The notes under the pieces are model-generated. The model worked only from the letters and a program-made list of their open reading frames with translations, was not told where the DNA came from and searched no databases. The translations under genes and the position numbers were made by a program. This document shows, one piece after another, positions 43,149 to 54,646 of a stretch of 62,735 bases of DNA. The DNA comes from Methyloprofundus sp. (lineage in GTDB: Bacteria; Pseudomonadota; Gammaproteobacteria; Methylococcales; Methylomonadaceae): contig JAQRMR010000055.1 in assembly GCA_028599115.1 (NCBI GenBank), forward strand, positions 1 to 62,735, given 5' to 3'. Position 1 is the stretch's first letter. Every line of letters begins with the position of its first letter.

Positions 43149-44600
43149 ATGATGTATTTATCGGAACTATTAAAAAATTTAGCAGAAGTAGTAAATGATG
43201 TTGAATTTTCAAAAATTGAACTAGATAGCCGAAAAATACAGGAAGGTGCCGTTTTTTTTGCGCTGGCAGGAAGTCAGCAGCATGGTATGCAGTATGCTGA
43301 GCTAGCAATTGAAAAAGGTGTTGCTGCAATTGTATATGACCCTGTGCAAGGTGGACAAACAATAGCTGAAGGCTTAAATTTTCAGCGATTAGTTGCTATT
43401 GAGCATTTAAATGAAAAATTAGGCTTGATAGCGAACCGGTTTTATAAAGAACCAAGTAAACACCTACAAGTAGTGGGCATTACGGGAACTAATGGGAAAA
43501 CATCGTGTAGTCAATTTTTAGCGCAAATGAGAGCGTCGACAGCGGTGATAGGTACATTAGGTTCGGGTGTGTATGGTGATTTACAAATAGCGAATAACAC
43601 AACGCCAAATGCCTTTGATTTGCAAAGGCTTATATCAGGCTTTGTGAAGCAAGGAATACAGCAACTTGCGATGGAAGTGTCATCGCATGGCTTAGAGCAA
43701 GGCCGAGTGAATGCAGTTAATTTTGTTGGCGCAGTGTTTAATAATTTAAGTCGTGATCATCTGGATTATCACGGCAATATGGAAAATTATTTCCTAGCGA
43801 AAAGCCAATTATTTAAATGGCCAAGTTTGCAGTTTGTGGTACTTAATGCAGATGATGAGTATTCCGAGAGAATTAAAGATGGGCTTAATACGCAAATTAA
43901 AGTATTAAGTTACCGTTTAGGTGCTGGGGCTGATGAAGATTTAGTGGCAAAAAATATTCGTTACATAGCTGAGGGTATTATTTGTGATGTCTGCTGGAAC
44001 AAGCAGAGTGCTGCGTTAAAAACAGGCTTATTAGGTGAGTTTAATTTACAGAACATATTAGCAGCCATTGCTGTTTTATTAATGCAAGGCGAGTCACTAT
44101 CAAGCAGTGTGTTGGCAGCAGATAAAGTGCAGCCTATTGTTGGCAGAATGGAATGTTTTACAGCTAAAAATGAAGCTTTGGTTGTTGTAGATTATGCACA
44201 TACACCGGATGCTTTAGAGAAAGTTTTAACGACGTTAAGGCAACATTGTCAGCAGCAGTTGAGTGTTGTTTTTGGTTGTGGTGGCAATAGAGATGTCGGC
44301 AAACGAGCTGAAATGGGGCGTATTGCTGAACAGTTGGCAGATACAGTTATCGTGACTGATGACAATCCGCGCTTTGAAGAGAGCAAAGTGATTATTAGTG
44401 ACATTGTCTCGAATTTGGACCAGCAAAAGATTAGCTGTATTGCGGATAGGAAAATGGCTATTAAGCAAGCGATAGATAACGCTGTAAAGGGTGATGTTGT
44501 GTTAATTGCTGGTAAAGGGCATGAGGAATACCAAGAGATTAAGGGTATTAAAACAGTATTTAGTGATAGGGCTTTAGTGCAGGAATTAGTGAATCAATGA
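43149..44600 (+). CDS. murE: UDP-MurNAc-tripeptide synthetase MurE
   Basis: 483 residues: GITGTNGKTS P-loop, carbamylated-lysine region, and the DNPRFE motif (VTDDNPRFE) that selects meso-diaminopimelate. It adds the third amino acid of the stem peptide. Two consecutive ATGs (43149, 43152) are possible starts. It overlaps murF by four bases. Confidence 0.96.
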   Translation: MMYLSELLKNLAEVVNDVEFSKIELDSRKIQEGAVFFALAGSQQHGMQYAELAIEKGVAAIVYDPVQGGQTIAEGLNFQRLVAIEHLNEKLGLIANRFYKEPSKHLQVVGITGTNGKTSCSQFLAQMRASTAVIGTLGSGVYGDLQIANNTTPNAFDLQRLISGFVKQGIQQLAMEVSSHGLEQGRVNAVNFVGAVFNNLSRDHLDYHGNMENYFLAKSQLFKWPSLQFVVLNADDEYSERIKDGLNTQIKVLSYRLGAGADEDLVAKNIRYIAEGIICDVCWNKQSAALKTGLLGEFNLQNILAAIAVLLMQGESLSSSVLAADKVQPIVGRMECFTAKNEALVVVDYAHTPDALEKVLTTLRQHCQQQLSVVFGCGGNRDVGKRAEMGRIAEQLADTVIVTDDNPRFEESKVIISDIVSNLDQQKISCIADRKMAIKQAIDNAVKGDVVLIAGKGHEEYQEIKGIKTVFSDRALVQELVNQ

Positions 44601-45961
44601 TAGACCTTGCGTTACATGAAATTAGTCAGTTAGTAAAAGGCGAACTGTACGGTACAGACAAAGTGATTAGTCATGTCGGTATTGATACGCGTACGCTTGC
44701 TGATAAGGCTTTATATATAGCGATAAAAGGCGAGCGCTTTGATGGCCATGATTTTATAGCGCAAGCTGAAAGTTCAGGTGCGGGTGCTTTATTACTTAGC
44801 CAAAAAGTAGCATCAAAGTTACCACAAATTATTGTTAAAGATACACGGCGTGCATTAGCAGAACTAGCGGCAGAAATCAGAAAGAGAGCTGACGTTAAAT
44901 TATGTGCAATGACAGGAAGTAATGGGAAAACAACGGTAAAAGAAATGATTAGCGCTATTTTAGCGGTGAAATCATCCGTTTTATCGACGTTAGGTAATTT
45001 CAATAATGATATTGGCGTGCCGTTAACCTTGCTTCGCCTAAAGCCAGAGCATGAATTTGCCGTAATTGAAATGGGTGCAAACCATGCGGATGAAATTGCT
45101 TACAGTAGTTATTATGCAAAACCAGATGTCGCGCTAATTACTAATGCTGCAGCAGTTCATATAGAAGGTTTTGGTTGTATTGATGGCGTGGCATCAGCAA
45201 AGGCGGAGATTATAGAGTCATTGTCAGAAAATGGCATTGCTATTTTAAATACGGATGATGACTATTTTAATTTATGGCGAGCAATAGCAGGGCAAAGAAC
45301 TTGTCTTACTTTTGGCTTAAATAGCATTGCAGATATTCGTGCTGAAAATATTAAAAGTAGCGTAAAAAAAGCACAATTTACTAGTACATTTGACTTATTG
45401 ATTAAGGGAAAGAAAAAGACGATTAATTTAGCGCTGGCCGGTGAGCATAATGTTAAAAATGCTTTGGCTGCCAGTGCCGCTTGTACAGCACTTGGTGTGG
45501 ATATTGAGCAAATAAAACAAGGCTTAGAACAGCTTGGAGCAGTGAGTGGACGGATGCAGTTAAGCGTGTCAGAGGCAGGTTATCAAGTGATTAATGATAG
45601 CTATAACGCTAATCCCGCATCATTACAGGTTGCTCTGGATGCAGCAAAAGATTCAGAGAAAGAGTTTTGGCTTGCATTGGGGGAGTTTGCTGAGTTGGGT
45701 TCAGCAAGCAAACAAGTACATATAGACATGGGTTTGCAGATTAAACAAGCAGGCGTAAAGCGATTATTTACCACAGGCGAATTAACCAAAGGCACGGTAA
45801 AGGCATTCGGTGACGGAGCAAGCTATTACACAACACAAGCTGAGTTAATTGCTGAGATACAAAAAGAAATAAATAGCGATGTCATGCTATTAGTAAAAGG
45901 TTCAAGGTCACAAAAAATGGAAGTAGTCGTAGGTAGTTTGATAGACGAGGTGAGAAATTAG
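44597..45961 (+). CDS. murF: UDP-MurNAc-pentapeptide synthetase MurF
   Basis: 454 residues: [14 protein letters not shown]-loop, [21 protein letters not shown] and [10 protein letters not shown] substrate and ATP motifs. It adds D-Ala-D-Ala to the UDP-MurNAc-tripeptide. It is translationally coupled to murE (ATGA overlap), and mraY follows two bases on. Confidence 0.96.
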   Translation: MIDLALHEISQLVKGELYGTDKVISHVGIDTRTLADKALYIAIKGERFDGHDFIAQAESSGAGALLLSQKVASKLPQIIVKDTRRALAELAAEIRKRADVKLCAMTGSNGKTTVKEMISAILAVKSSVLSTLGNFNNDIGVPLTLLRLKPEHEFAVIEMGANHADEIAYSSYYAKPDVALITNAAAVHIEGFGCIDGVASAKAEIIESLSENGIAILNTDDDYFNLWRAIAGQRTCLTFGLNSIADIRAENIKSSVKKAQFTSTFDLLIKGKKKTINLALAGEHNVKNALAASAACTALGVDIEQIKQGLEQLGAVSGRMQLSVSEAGYQVINDSYNANPASLQVALDAAKDSEKEFWLALGEFAELGSASKQVHIDMGLQIKQAGVKRLFTTGELTKGTVKAFGDGASYYTTQAELIAEIQKEINSDVMLLVKGSRSQKMEVVVGSLIDEVRN

Positions 45962-45963
45962 GC

Positions 45964-47046
45964 ATGTTATTGTATTTATTTGATTATTTAGCACAGTTTG
46001 AAATGGGTTTTGGGGTATTTAAATACCTAACATTACGTGCGATTTGCGCTGCATTAACCGCACTTATTATTTCATTTTTGATTGGGCCAACAATGATTCG
46101 CCGTTTGAGCAATAAAAATATTGGCCAAAGTGTGCGAGATGATGGGCCTGAAAGCCATTTGGAAAAAGCAGGAACGCCTACTATGGGAGGCACACTTATT
46201 TTAGTGAGTATTGCTGCTAGCACCCTGTTGTGGGGAGACTTAAATAATCGTTATGTTTGGGTTGCTCTATTGGTAACCTTAACTTTTGGTGTTGTGGGTT
46301 TTATCGATGATTATAAAAAAGTTAAATTAGGCAATAGCGATGGCCTATCAGCAAGAGCCAAATATTTATGGCAATCCATTATTGCTTTAACTGCTGCAAT
46401 CTTTCTATTTAAAACGGCAGAATTGCCGGCAGAAACACAATTTATTGTGCCATTTTTTAAAGAAGTCATGCTCGATATGGGGTGGACTTATATCGTATTA
46501 ACCTATTTTGTGATTGTTGGGACCAGTAATGCGGTTAATTTAACCGATGGTTTAGATGGCTTAGCTATTTTACCAACGGTTATGGTCGCTGGAGCTTTTG
46601 CAATTTTTGCTTATTTAACAGGACATGTGAAATTTGCAGAATATTTAGCTATTCCCTACATTCCGCAAGCAGGGGAGTTGATTGTTTTTTGCTTGGCCTT
46701 AGTGGGTGCTGGCTTAGGATTTCTGTGGTTTAACGCATACCCAGCGATGGTTTTTATGGGGGATGTTGGCGCATTAGCATTAGGTGCAGCTTTGGGTATT
46801 GTTGCTGTATTAGTGAGACAAGAAATTGTACTGGTGATTATGGGAGGGGTGTTTGTTATGGAAACTGTTTCTGTGATTGTACAAGTTGCTTCTTTCAAAT
46901 TACGTGGTAAACGGGTATTTAGAATGGCACCTATCCATCATCATTTTGAGTTAAAAGGTTGGCCGGAACCACATGTGATTGTTAGGTTTTGGATTATCAC
47001 CTTTATTTTAGTTTTGATTGGTTTATCAACGTTGAAGTTGAGATAA
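45964..47046 (+). CDS. mraY: Phospho-MurNAc-pentapeptide translocase MraY
   Basis: 360 residues and ten transmembrane helices. [29 protein letters not shown] (Mg-binding Asp pair), [13 protein letters not shown] and the histidine loop [16 protein letters not shown] are hallmarks. It makes lipid I at the cytoplasmic face of the inner membrane. It has the exact E. coli length. Confidence 0.97.
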   Translation: MLLYLFDYLAQFEMGFGVFKYLTLRAICAALTALIISFLIGPTMIRRLSNKNIGQSVRDDGPESHLEKAGTPTMGGTLILVSIAASTLLWGDLNNRYVWVALLVTLTFGVVGFIDDYKKVKLGNSDGLSARAKYLWQSIIALTAAIFLFKTAELPAETQFIVPFFKEVMLDMGWTYIVLTYFVIVGTSNAVNLTDGLDGLAILPTVMVAGAFAIFAYLTGHVKFAEYLAIPYIPQAGELIVFCLALVGAGLGFLWFNAYPAMVFMGDVGALALGAALGIVAVLVRQEIVLVIMGGVFVMETVSVIVQVASFKLRGKRVFRMAPIHHHFELKGWPEPHVIVRFWIITFILVLIGLSTLKLR

Positions 47047-47049
47047 AAA

Positions 47050-48420
47050 ATGAATAAAGATGCCATATTAAGCAGATTAAGGAGTCAGTTTTCTCTAGAT
47101 AGAGCAACCGCTAAGGTATTGGTTGTGGGTCTTGGAAAAACAGGGGTGTCTGTTGCTTATTATTTGCGTCAGTTAGAGATTGAATTTGCTGTTGTCGATA
47201 GCAGAGATAAGCCGGCACTCAATGATGAACTGTTAGACAAAATGCTTGATGTCCCTGTTTTTACGGGTGGGTTTGATAGCAGTTTATTTAAATTGGCAAC
47301 TCATGTCGTAGTAAGTCCTGGGGTTTCTATGCAAGAGCCGGTTATTCAGCAAGCTTTATCACAAGGCGTAATCGCCTTAAGCGATATTGATTTGCTAGCT
47401 TGCTCGGTTAATAAACCCATTGTTGCGATTACCGGCTCAAATGGTAAAAGCACGGTAACGACCTTACTGGGCGAAATGGCAAAAGCGGATGGCGTTAAAG
47501 TAGCTGTTGGTGGGAATCTAGGTGTACCTGCATTAAATTTGATTGGCGAAGAAGTTGAATTATATATTTTAGAGTTATCCAGTTTTCAGTTAGAGCGTAC
47601 AACGCAATTAAATGCAACGGTAGCGACAGTACTTAATATTTCTGAAGATCATTTAGATCGTTATACAGGCATGGACGATTACATAAAGCAAAAGAAAAAT
47701 GTTTTTGCGGGTGATGGTGTAATGGTGATTAATGCTGATGATGCAGACGTGTTAAAAATGCAAGATGCCACAAGAGAGTTGCTTACTTTCAGCTTAGATC
47801 ATTCTGCTGATTATCATATTAAACAAACTGAAAAAGGGCGTTTTTTAGCCTGCAAAGATCAAGAAATATTAGCGGTTAATGAACTCGCTATTTTAGGGCG
47901 ACATAATCAAGCTAATGCATTAGCGGCGCTAGCCTTAGGGAAGGTAGTTAACTTATCCGAACCAGGCATGTGTCATGCGTTAAAGCATTACAAAGGCTTA
48001 AAGCATAGAATGCAATTTGTTGCAGATATTAAAGGTGTGCGTTGGGTTAATGATTCAAAAGCAACCAATATAGGTGCTTGTACGGCTGCATTACAGGGTT
48101 TTGATGGTAAAAAAATAATATTGATTGCAGGTGGTGATGCAAAAGGGGCGAATATGTCAGAGTTGTTGCCCAGTTTAGTTGAAAAAGTCCAAACACTGCT
48201 AGTTATAGGTAAAGATGCAGAGTTAATTAAGCAAGCTGTTAAGGGTTTAGTCCCTGTGATTGAAGTAGGCACCTTAAAAAAAGCGGTTAAAACAGCTAAA
48301 AAAATAGCGGAGGTAGGTAATATTGTTTTGTTGTCGCCAGCCTGCGCTAGCATTGATCAATTTGAGAATTATAAAGAAAGAGGCAAGCTTTTTTCCTCAG
48401 AAGTTGAGGCGTTGATGTGA
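47050..48420 (+). CDS. murD: UDP-MurNAc-L-alanine:D-glutamate ligase MurD
   Basis: 456 residues. The N-terminal UDP-binding domain is VLVVGLGKTGVSVAYYL, the P-loop is ITGSNGKSTVTTL, and LELSSFQLERT, NISEDHLDRY and WVNDSKATNIGA follow. It adds D-glutamate to UDP-MurNAc-L-Ala. It overlaps ftsW by four bases. Confidence 0.96.
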   Translation: MNKDAILSRLRSQFSLDRATAKVLVVGLGKTGVSVAYYLRQLEIEFAVVDSRDKPALNDELLDKMLDVPVFTGGFDSSLFKLATHVVVSPGVSMQEPVIQQALSQGVIALSDIDLLACSVNKPIVAITGSNGKSTVTTLLGEMAKADGVKVAVGGNLGVPALNLIGEEVELYILELSSFQLERTTQLNATVATVLNISEDHLDRYTGMDDYIKQKKNVFAGDGVMVINADDADVLKMQDATRELLTFSLDHSADYHIKQTEKGRFLACKDQEILAVNELAILGRHNQANALAALALGKVVNLSEPGMCHALKHYKGLKHRMQFVADIKGVRWVNDSKATNIGACTAALQGFDGKKIILIAGGDAKGANMSELLPSLVEKVQTLLVIGKDAELIKQAVKGLVPVIEVGTLKKAVKTAKKIAEVGNIVLLSPACASIDQFENYKERGKLFSSEVEALM

Positions 48421-49589
48421 TGATGCCTATTTGGGTGGAAAAACTAGTAGCGGGTGATACGCATTTTGATAAAGCGCTAGTCTTTGCCACTATTAGCTTG
48501 CTTTGTTTAGGTTACTTAATGGTTTCTTCTGCTTCATTGCATGTGGGAGCAGCAAGCATGGGCGATGTGTTTCATTATCCGGTTAGGCAGCTTATGCATA
48601 TTGTTCTTGGCTTGGTTGCAGCGATAGGTATTTATTGTGTGCCGATGTATTTTTGGGAAGCTTATGGCGGCTGGTTTTTTGCATTAGGCGGCGTGTTATT
48701 GATCCTAGTATTAGTACCAGGAGTGGGTGTTAAGGTTAATGGTAGTACTCGCTGGATAGCACTTCCTGGTTTTAGGTTTCAAGTATCTGAAGCGGTTAAA
48801 TTAAGTGTTGTTATTTATATGGCAGGTTTTGTTACAAGACATAGAGAACAAGTTACCGAAAAAGCGGCTGGTTTAGTCAGGCCATTGGTCTGGATTGTTA
48901 TTGCCTGTGGTTTATTGTTACTAGAGCCTGATATGGGAACTGCGGTGGTTATTTTGGTGATAGCGATGGGCATGATGTTTTTAGGGGGCGCGCGTTTAAA
49001 GCAGTTTGTTTTTCTATTGATTGCAGCCACTTTTGCAGGCGCATTGGCTATTTTTTTGTCAGAGTATAGGCAGAAAAGAATGAATAGTTTTTTGCACCCT
49101 TGGGAAGATCCTTTAGGTGATGGCTTTCAGTTGGTTCAAGCTCTCATTTCATTTGGTCGCGGTGAATGGGCGGGAGTTGGTTTAGGGTCGGGTGTGCAAA
49201 AATTATTTTATTTACCGGAAGCACACACAGACTTTTTATTTTCAGTGTTAGCTGAAGAGTTAGGTTTTATTGGTGTGCTTGCGGTGATTTTATTATTTAC
49301 AGTCATTGTTTGGCGAGCTTTTGTCATTGGTATCATGGCAGAGACAGTTGGAGAGAAATTTTCAGCCTTTATTGCTTATGGACTAGGGATCTGGTTTGCA
49401 CTTCAATCATTTGTCAATATTGGTGTCAATATGGGCATGTTACCAACTAAAGGTTTGACTTTACCTTTTATGAGCTATGGTGGTGGCAGCATGATCGTTA
49501 TGTGTGTTGCGATGTCTCTGTTATACCGAGTAAATTTAGAAGTTCAGCAAAAAATATCAGCAGGAGAAAAGGAGGTGCATTATGGATAA
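48417..49589 (+). CDS. ftsW: Septal peptidoglycan glycosyltransferase FtsW
   Basis: 390 residues, about ten transmembrane helices. The SEDS signatures NGSTRWIALPGFRFQVSE, LLEPDMGTAVVI and LPTKGLTLPFMSYGGGSM are present. It polymerises lipid II with FtsI. Three ATGs in a row at the start make the exact first residue uncertain by up to two. It overlaps murG by eight bases. Confidence 0.95.
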   Translation: MMMPIWVEKLVAGDTHFDKALVFATISLLCLGYLMVSSASLHVGAASMGDVFHYPVRQLMHIVLGLVAAIGIYCVPMYFWEAYGGWFFALGGVLLILVLVPGVGVKVNGSTRWIALPGFRFQVSEAVKLSVVIYMAGFVTRHREQVTEKAAGLVRPLVWIVIACGLLLLEPDMGTAVVILVIAMGMMFLGGARLKQFVFLLIAATFAGALAIFLSEYRQKRMNSFLHPWEDPLGDGFQLVQALISFGRGEWAGVGLGSGVQKLFYLPEAHTDFLFSVLAEELGFIGVLAVILLFTVIVWRAFVIGIMAETVGEKFSAFIAYGLGIWFALQSFVNIGVNMGMLPTKGLTLPFMSYGGGSMIVMCVAMSLLYRVNLEVQQKISAGEKEVHYG

Positions 49590-50637
49590 ACGCATCGTTA
49601 TTATGGCTGGTGGCACAGGGGGGCATATTTTTCCTGCATTAGCGGTTGCCCAGTATTTGCAAAAACAAAATTGGCAAGTCACTTGGGTAGGCACGCATAA
49701 AGGGATGGAGAGCAGAATTGTCCCTGAAAATAACATAGAAATTGATTATCTGAGTGTTAATGGGCTAAGAGGTAAAGGCAAGTTAGCTAAAATAAAAATG
49801 CCAATAATGCTGATTAAATCTTGCTTAGAGGCGAGAGCTGTTTTAAAGAAAAGGCAGCCTGATGTGGTTTTAGGGATGGGAGGATTTGTTGCGGGGCCAG
49901 GTGGTTTAGTGGCTAAATTGTTAGGTATTCCTTTAGTCATACATGAACAAAACCGTGTACCTGGAACCACTAATCGTTTATTAGCAAAAGTTGCAACAAA
50001 AGTACTACAAGCTTTTCCGGATAGTTTTAGTGGTGATAAGCAAGCAATTTTTACAGGAAACCCTTTAAGAGAGGCTTTTTTACAAGAGGCAAAAGAAGTC
50101 GTAGAAAAAACAAGTCATGCGCCTTTGCATTTATTAGTAATCGGGGGAAGCTTAGGCGCACAGCAATTAAATCAAGTGATGCCGGAAACAGCAAAGTTAT
50201 TAGCTGCCGTAGAGGTAAGGCATCAAACAGGTAGCAAAATGCAGTCTGAAGTCGAGAAAAATTATCAAGAAAAGCAGGTGCAGGCGACAGTCACAGCATT
50301 TATTGATGATGTTGCTGAGGCCTATCGGTGGGCAGATGTTGTGATATGTCGAGCAGGTGCGATGACAGTTAGTGAAGTTGCTGCGATGGGGGTTCCATCC
50401 GTTTTAGTGCCTTACCCTTATGCGATTGATGACCATCAGACTGCGAATGCTCAGTATTTATCCGATGCAGGTGCGGCGATTATTATTCAGCAAAACAAAT
50501 TAGAAATTGGCTTTTTAGCAGAAACGATTAAAGAAGTGATAAAAAATAAAGCAGTCATGGCAAATGCCGCAAAGCAAAGCGCTAAATTAGATGCAACACA
50601 GCAAGTTGCTAATTATTGTATTGAGGTGGCTAAATGA
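49582..50637 (+). CDS. murG: Lipid II synthase MurG
   Basis: 351 residues, GT-B fold: G-loops [16 protein letters not shown] and [27 protein letters not shown], and the donor loop [20 protein letters not shown]. It transfers GlcNAc to lipid I at the inner face of the membrane. GGAG lies before the ATG within ftsW. It overlaps murC by four bases. Confidence 0.97.
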   Translation: MDKRIVIMAGGTGGHIFPALAVAQYLQKQNWQVTWVGTHKGMESRIVPENNIEIDYLSVNGLRGKGKLAKIKMPIMLIKSCLEARAVLKKRQPDVVLGMGGFVAGPGGLVAKLLGIPLVIHEQNRVPGTTNRLLAKVATKVLQAFPDSFSGDKQAIFTGNPLREAFLQEAKEVVEKTSHAPLHLLVIGGSLGAQQLNQVMPETAKLLAAVEVRHQTGSKMQSEVEKNYQEKQVQATVTAFIDDVAEAYRWADVVICRAGAMTVSEVAAMGVPSVLVPYPYAIDDHQTANAQYLSDAGAAIIIQQNKLEIGFLAETIKEVIKNKAVMANAAKQSAKLDATQQVANYCIEVAK

Positions 50638-52070
50638 AAATTTCTAACCATTTAGCAATTCGCCAGCCTTTGGGTGATATACAAAATATACACTTTGTCG
50701 GTGTTGGTGGGACAGGCATGAGTGGTATTGCAGAAGTTTTATGTAACCTTGGTTACGCGGTGTCGGGCTCAGATATTAAAGAAAGCCCTGTGACTAAACG
50801 ATTGCAAGAAGTAGGCATTACACTTTTTATTGGCCATCATGCTGACAATGTGGCTAAAGCAGACGTGGTGGTCACATCAACAGCCGTTGATAAAAATAAT
50901 GCTGAAGTAAAGCAAGCTTATGAAAAGCGTATTCCGGTTATTCCCCGAGCAGAAATGCTGGCAGAAATTATGCGTTTTCGTTTTGGTATCGCTGTTGCAG
51001 GCACGCATGGAAAAACCACCACAACCAGTCTCGCCGCTTGTATGTTAGCCGAGGCAGGTATGGATCCTACTTTTGTGATTGGGGGGCGATTAAATAGTGC
51101 TGGAACGAACGCTAAGTTAGGGGAAGGGCAATATTTAGTAGCGGAAGCAGATGAAAGTGACGCTTCATTTTTACATTTGCAGCCGATGATTGCTGTGGTC
51201 ACAAATATAGACCAAGACCACATGGAAACCTATGAAGGGAGTGTGGCCAGATTAAAAGATACTTTTGTCGAGTTTTTACATCATTTGCCTTTTTATGGCT
51301 TAGCTGTGATGTGTATCGATGATGAAGGGGTACGGGATATTTTACCTAGGGTGCTTAAGCCAATTAAAACTTATGGTACTCGTGCAGGTGCAGATGTTAG
51401 AGCGATCAATGTACAGCAAGAAGGTTTATGCACTAAATTTACAGTACAGCGATGGGATGAGCATGCAGATTTGCAAGTGATTCTCAATATGCCGGGCGAG
51501 CATAATATGCTGAATGCTTTAGCGGCTATTACGATAGCGACTGAATTAAAAGCAAAAGATGCTGCGATTATAAAAAGCTTAGCCGAATTTAGTGGTGTCG
51601 GAAGGCGCTTTCAGCTAAATGGTGAGCTAGCATTAGCAGAAGGTAGCGTAACTTTAGTCGATGATTATGGACATCACCCGACTGAAGCAAAAGCGACAAT
51701 ACAAGCATTAAAGCAGGCATGGCCTGATAAACGTTCCGTCGTTGTTTTCCAACCGCATCGGTATACGCGGACACGGGATTTATTTGAAGATTTTGTCAAC
51801 AACTTATCGGCTGTTGATGTGTTAGTTTTATTAGAGGTTTATGCCGCGGGAGAAGAGCCTATAGAGGGTGCGGATGGGCGAGCATTAAGTAGAGCAATAC
51901 GTATGCGTGGGCAGGTTGACCCTATTTTTGTAGAAAATACAGACGATTTGCCGGAAATTTTAGCGGGGTTACTGCGCAATGGAGACGCTCTATTAACAAT
52001 GGGCGCGGGCAATGTAGGGCATATTGCGACGGAGTTACCAGCAAAAATAACTGAGATTTTGCAGAAATGA
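50634..52070 (+). CDS. murC: UDP-MurNAc:L-alanine ligase MurC
   Basis: 478 residues: [18 protein letters not shown]-loop [32 protein letters not shown] and [14 protein letters not shown]. First amino-acid addition of the stem peptide. It overlaps murG and murB by four bases each. Confidence 0.97.
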   Translation: MKISNHLAIRQPLGDIQNIHFVGVGGTGMSGIAEVLCNLGYAVSGSDIKESPVTKRLQEVGITLFIGHHADNVAKADVVVTSTAVDKNNAEVKQAYEKRIPVIPRAEMLAEIMRFRFGIAVAGTHGKTTTTSLAACMLAEAGMDPTFVIGGRLNSAGTNAKLGEGQYLVAEADESDASFLHLQPMIAVVTNIDQDHMETYEGSVARLKDTFVEFLHHLPFYGLAVMCIDDEGVRDILPRVLKPIKTYGTRAGADVRAINVQQEGLCTKFTVQRWDEHADLQVILNMPGEHNMLNALAAITIATELKAKDAAIIKSLAEFSGVGRRFQLNGELALAEGSVTLVDDYGHHPTEAKATIQALKQAWPDKRSVVVFQPHRYTRTRDLFEDFVNNLSAVDVLVLLEVYAAGEEPIEGADGRALSRAIRMRGQVDPIFVENTDDLPEILAGLLRNGDALLTMGAGNVGHIATELPAKITEILQK

Positions 52071-52960
52071 ATATGCCTAAGCGCCAAATAGCTGGGCGAA
52101 TATTGCACCATGAAAAACTGGCGAAATATACCAGTTGGCGTGTGGGTGGTGAAGCAGAAAAAATGTTTATCCCAAGTGATAAAGCCGATTTAGAATTGTT
52201 TATTGAGCAATTAGATGAAAATGAACCGGTTTTTTGGCTAGGCCTAGGCAGTAACTTATTAATTCGAGATGGGGGCCTGACAGGAACTGTGATCAATACA
52301 CGGGGTAAAGTTAAGCAAATGAAATTGCTTGATGAAACACATTTGTATGTTGAGTGTGGAGTGCCTTGTGCGCATGTAGCTCGTTTTTGTACAGAAAATA
52401 ACTTAAGTAATGCAGAGTTTTTTGCTGGTATTCCGGGAACAATGGGTGGCGCGTTAAAAATGAATGCAGGTGCTTTTGGCGCAGAAACATGGTCGTTGGT
52501 TGAGCAGGTTGAAGTACAGAAACCAGGTCAGAAAATAGTGAGTAAAACAGCAGATAAATTTGCAGTAGGGTATCGTTCGGTAAATGGCATAGATGATGCT
52601 TGTTTTATGTCGGCAATATTAAAGCTGGAGCGGGCTAAAGACCAAAAAGGCCAAGAGCGAATTAAAGAATTATTGGCAAAACGGAATGCAACGCAGCCAA
52701 CTAATTTACCCAGTTGTGGCTCTGTTTTTAGAAACCCTGAAAATGATTATGCGGCACGGTTAATCGAGTCTAGCGAGTTAAAAGGATACAAAATAGGCGG
52801 TGCTGAAGTCTCGACAAAACATGCAAATTTTATTGTCAATACGGAAAGTGCAACGGCTGCAGATATTGAACAGCTCATTACTTATGTTCAGAATGAAGTT
52901 TATAAAAAACAAAATGTGTTGTTAAAAACAGAAGTTTGCATGGTCGGGAAGCCAGGATAA
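52067..52960 (+). CDS. murB: UDP-N-acetylenolpyruvoylglucosamine reductase MurB
   Basis: 297 residues, the shorter type II form. FAD-binding [12 protein letters not shown] and [32 protein letters not shown], and [10 protein letters not shown] with the catalytic serine/cysteine region. It reduces enolpyruvyl-UDP-GlcNAc to UDP-MurNAc with NADPH. In E. coli murB is elsewhere; placement between murC and ddl is common in other proteobacteria. Confidence 0.95.
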   Translation: MNMPKRQIAGRILHHEKLAKYTSWRVGGEAEKMFIPSDKADLELFIEQLDENEPVFWLGLGSNLLIRDGGLTGTVINTRGKVKQMKLLDETHLYVECGVPCAHVARFCTENNLSNAEFFAGIPGTMGGALKMNAGAFGAETWSLVEQVEVQKPGQKIVSKTADKFAVGYRSVNGIDDACFMSAILKLERAKDQKGQERIKELLAKRNATQPTNLPSCGSVFRNPENDYAARLIESSELKGYKIGGAEVSTKHANFIVNTESATAADIEQLITYVQNEVYKKQNVLLKTEVCMVGKPG

Positions 52961-53883
52961 TGAAGCAAGTGGAAAATTTTGGCCGAGTTGCCGTTCTAAT
53001 GGGAGGTTACGCAGCCGAGCGTGACATTTCTTTAAAGAGTGGCATGGCTGTTTATGACTCACTTATTCGTAGCGGAATTAATGCGATTGCAGTTGATGTA
53101 AAAAAGAGTGTTTTAGATGCTTTGCGTGGACAAGATTTTGATAGTGCGATTAATGTGCTTCATGGGCGTGGTGGTGAAGATGGCGTTGTACAAGCTGTTT
53201 TAGAAACATTAAATATACCTTACACAGGGAGTGGTGTTTTAGCTTCAGCTCTGAGTATGGATAAATTGCGTACTAAACTTTGTTGGCAAGGGGCTAAATT
53301 ACCCACGCCTAAATGGTATGTATTGCAGACTGAGCAAGATGTTGAACGTTGCGCTCAAACATTAAACTTTCCTGTGATAGTTAAACCAGCAGAAGAAGGT
53401 TCGAGTTTAGGCATGAGCCGTGCAGAAAATAAACAAGAGTTACTCCTTGCATGGCAAGAAGCGGCAAAATACCAATGTGATGTGTATGCAGAGGCATGGG
53501 TAACGGGGCAAGAATATACGGTAGGTATTTTGGCAGGAAAAGCATTGCCAGTAATTCGTTTAGAAACCCCGCATGTTTTTTATGATTTTGATGCTAAATA
53601 TCGTGCTAATACCACGCAATATCATTGCCCAGCTGGTTTAACTGTTGAGCAAGAGTCGGAGTTAGCAGCTTTAGCATTAAGAGCCTGTGAAATTATTGGT
53701 GTGAGTGGCTGGAGCAGGGTGGATGTATTTATTGATGAACAAGGCCATCGCCAATTAATTGAAGTAAACACGGTTCCAGGGATGACGGATCATAGCTTAG
53801 TGCCGATGGCAGCAAAGCATGCAGGGATGAGTTTTGATGAGTTAGTGCTAAGAATTTTAGCAACGAGTCAGCGTAATGACTGA
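52960..53883 (+). CDS. ddl: D-alanine--D-alanine ligase Ddl
   Basis: About 307 residues from the ATG at 52960, which overlaps the murB stop by one base and follows CCAGGA; a TTG extension to 52936 lies inside murB and is unlikely. ATP-grasp fold: VLMGGYAAERDISLKSG, PVIVKPAEEGSSLGMS, EVNTVPGMTDHSLVP. It makes the D-Ala-D-Ala dipeptide used by MurF. It overlaps ftsQ by eight bases. Confidence 0.95.
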   Translation: MKQVENFGRVAVLMGGYAAERDISLKSGMAVYDSLIRSGINAIAVDVKKSVLDALRGQDFDSAINVLHGRGGEDGVVQAVLETLNIPYTGSGVLASALSMDKLRTKLCWQGAKLPTPKWYVLQTEQDVERCAQTLNFPVIVKPAEEGSSLGMSRAENKQELLLAWQEAAKYQCDVYAEAWVTGQEYTVGILAGKALPVIRLETPHVFYDFDAKYRANTTQYHCPAGLTVEQESELAALALRACEIIGVSGWSRVDVFIDEQGHRQLIEVNTVPGMTDHSLVPMAAKHAGMSFDELVLRILATSQRND

Positions 53884-54586
53884 AGAAATAAGCGATAAAT
53901 TAGGACTTAGCCTATTCATGTTAGCGGCTTTATTTGTCAGCAGCATGTTGATTATCAATTTTGTGAAGGATTTCCACCCAATTCGTTATGTACGAGTAGG
54001 AGGAGAATTCCAATATATTAAAAAAGAAGCAATTAAAGAAAAAATTAGCCCATTATTAAATACCGGCTATTTTTGGGTTGATTTGCCTGCAATACAGCAA
54101 GCCGTAATGAGCTTGCCTTGGGTAGATAAAGTACTCGTGCAGCGAGTATGGCCTAATCGATTAGAACTTAAGGTGTATGAGCAGACCCCAGTTGTGCGTT
54201 GGCGAGAAAATGAACTATTAAATGCACGCTCTGAAGTGTTTAAGCCACTTAATATAGACGGGTTTAAAGTCTTACCCGTATTAAATACGCCAGATGGACT
54301 GCAAAAAGAATATTTATTAACGATGCAAGGCATGAAGCGAGCATTATTAAAGCATGATTTGGAGTTAGCCGAGTTTAGGGTAAATAAACGATTATCTTGG
54401 TTTTTACGGTTGAAAAATGGTATGCAAATTCAGCTGGGACGTGTCGAACCATTAGAGAAATTTAAGCAGTTAATACAGACATTAACGGTGCTAGGAAAAA
54501 AAGTGAACCAGATAGCCCATATAGATATGCGTTACCCCAATGGATATGCAGTTAACTGGCAAAAGAATACAAAAATACACTGGTAA
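53876..54586 (+). CDS. ftsQ: Cell division protein FtsQ
   Basis: 236 residues: cytoplasmic tail, one transmembrane helix (about 10-30), POTRA domain (IRYVRVGGEFQYIKKEAI, then LPWVDKVLVQRVWPNRLELK) and a beta domain ending IDMRYPNGYAVNW. It recruits FtsB/FtsL to the septum. It ends in a short tandem repeat, TAAGCAA, that includes its stop codon. Confidence 0.94.
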   Translation: MTEEISDKLGLSLFMLAALFVSSMLIINFVKDFHPIRYVRVGGEFQYIKKEAIKEKISPLLNTGYFWVDLPAIQQAVMSLPWVDKVLVQRVWPNRLELKVYEQTPVVRWRENELLNARSEVFKPLNIDGFKVLPVLNTPDGLQKEYLLTMQGMKRALLKHDLELAEFRVNKRLSWFLRLKNGMQIQLGRVEPLEKFKQLIQTLTVLGKKVNQIAHIDMRYPNGYAVNWQKNTKIHW

Positions 54587-54608
54587 GCAATAAGCAATAA
54601 GCAATAAG
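54584..54608 (+). repeat. TAAGCAA tandem repeat between ftsQ and ftsA
   Basis: Three full copies of TAAGCAA (54584-54590, 54591-54597, 54598-54604) plus a partial fourth. The first TAA is the ftsQ stop codon. A 7-base unit would shift frame on expansion, but it lies outside coding sequence. It is about 40 bases upstream of the ftsA start. Confidence 0.85.
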
Positions 54609-54646
54609 AAATTTTAATTTGATAAGGCGAATTAAAGGCAGAGGTC

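Noticed and set aside
52936-52960. TTG start for ddl inside murB
   Set aside because: The ATG at 52960 has a suitable ribosome binding site and gives the normal family N-terminus; the extension has no family support.
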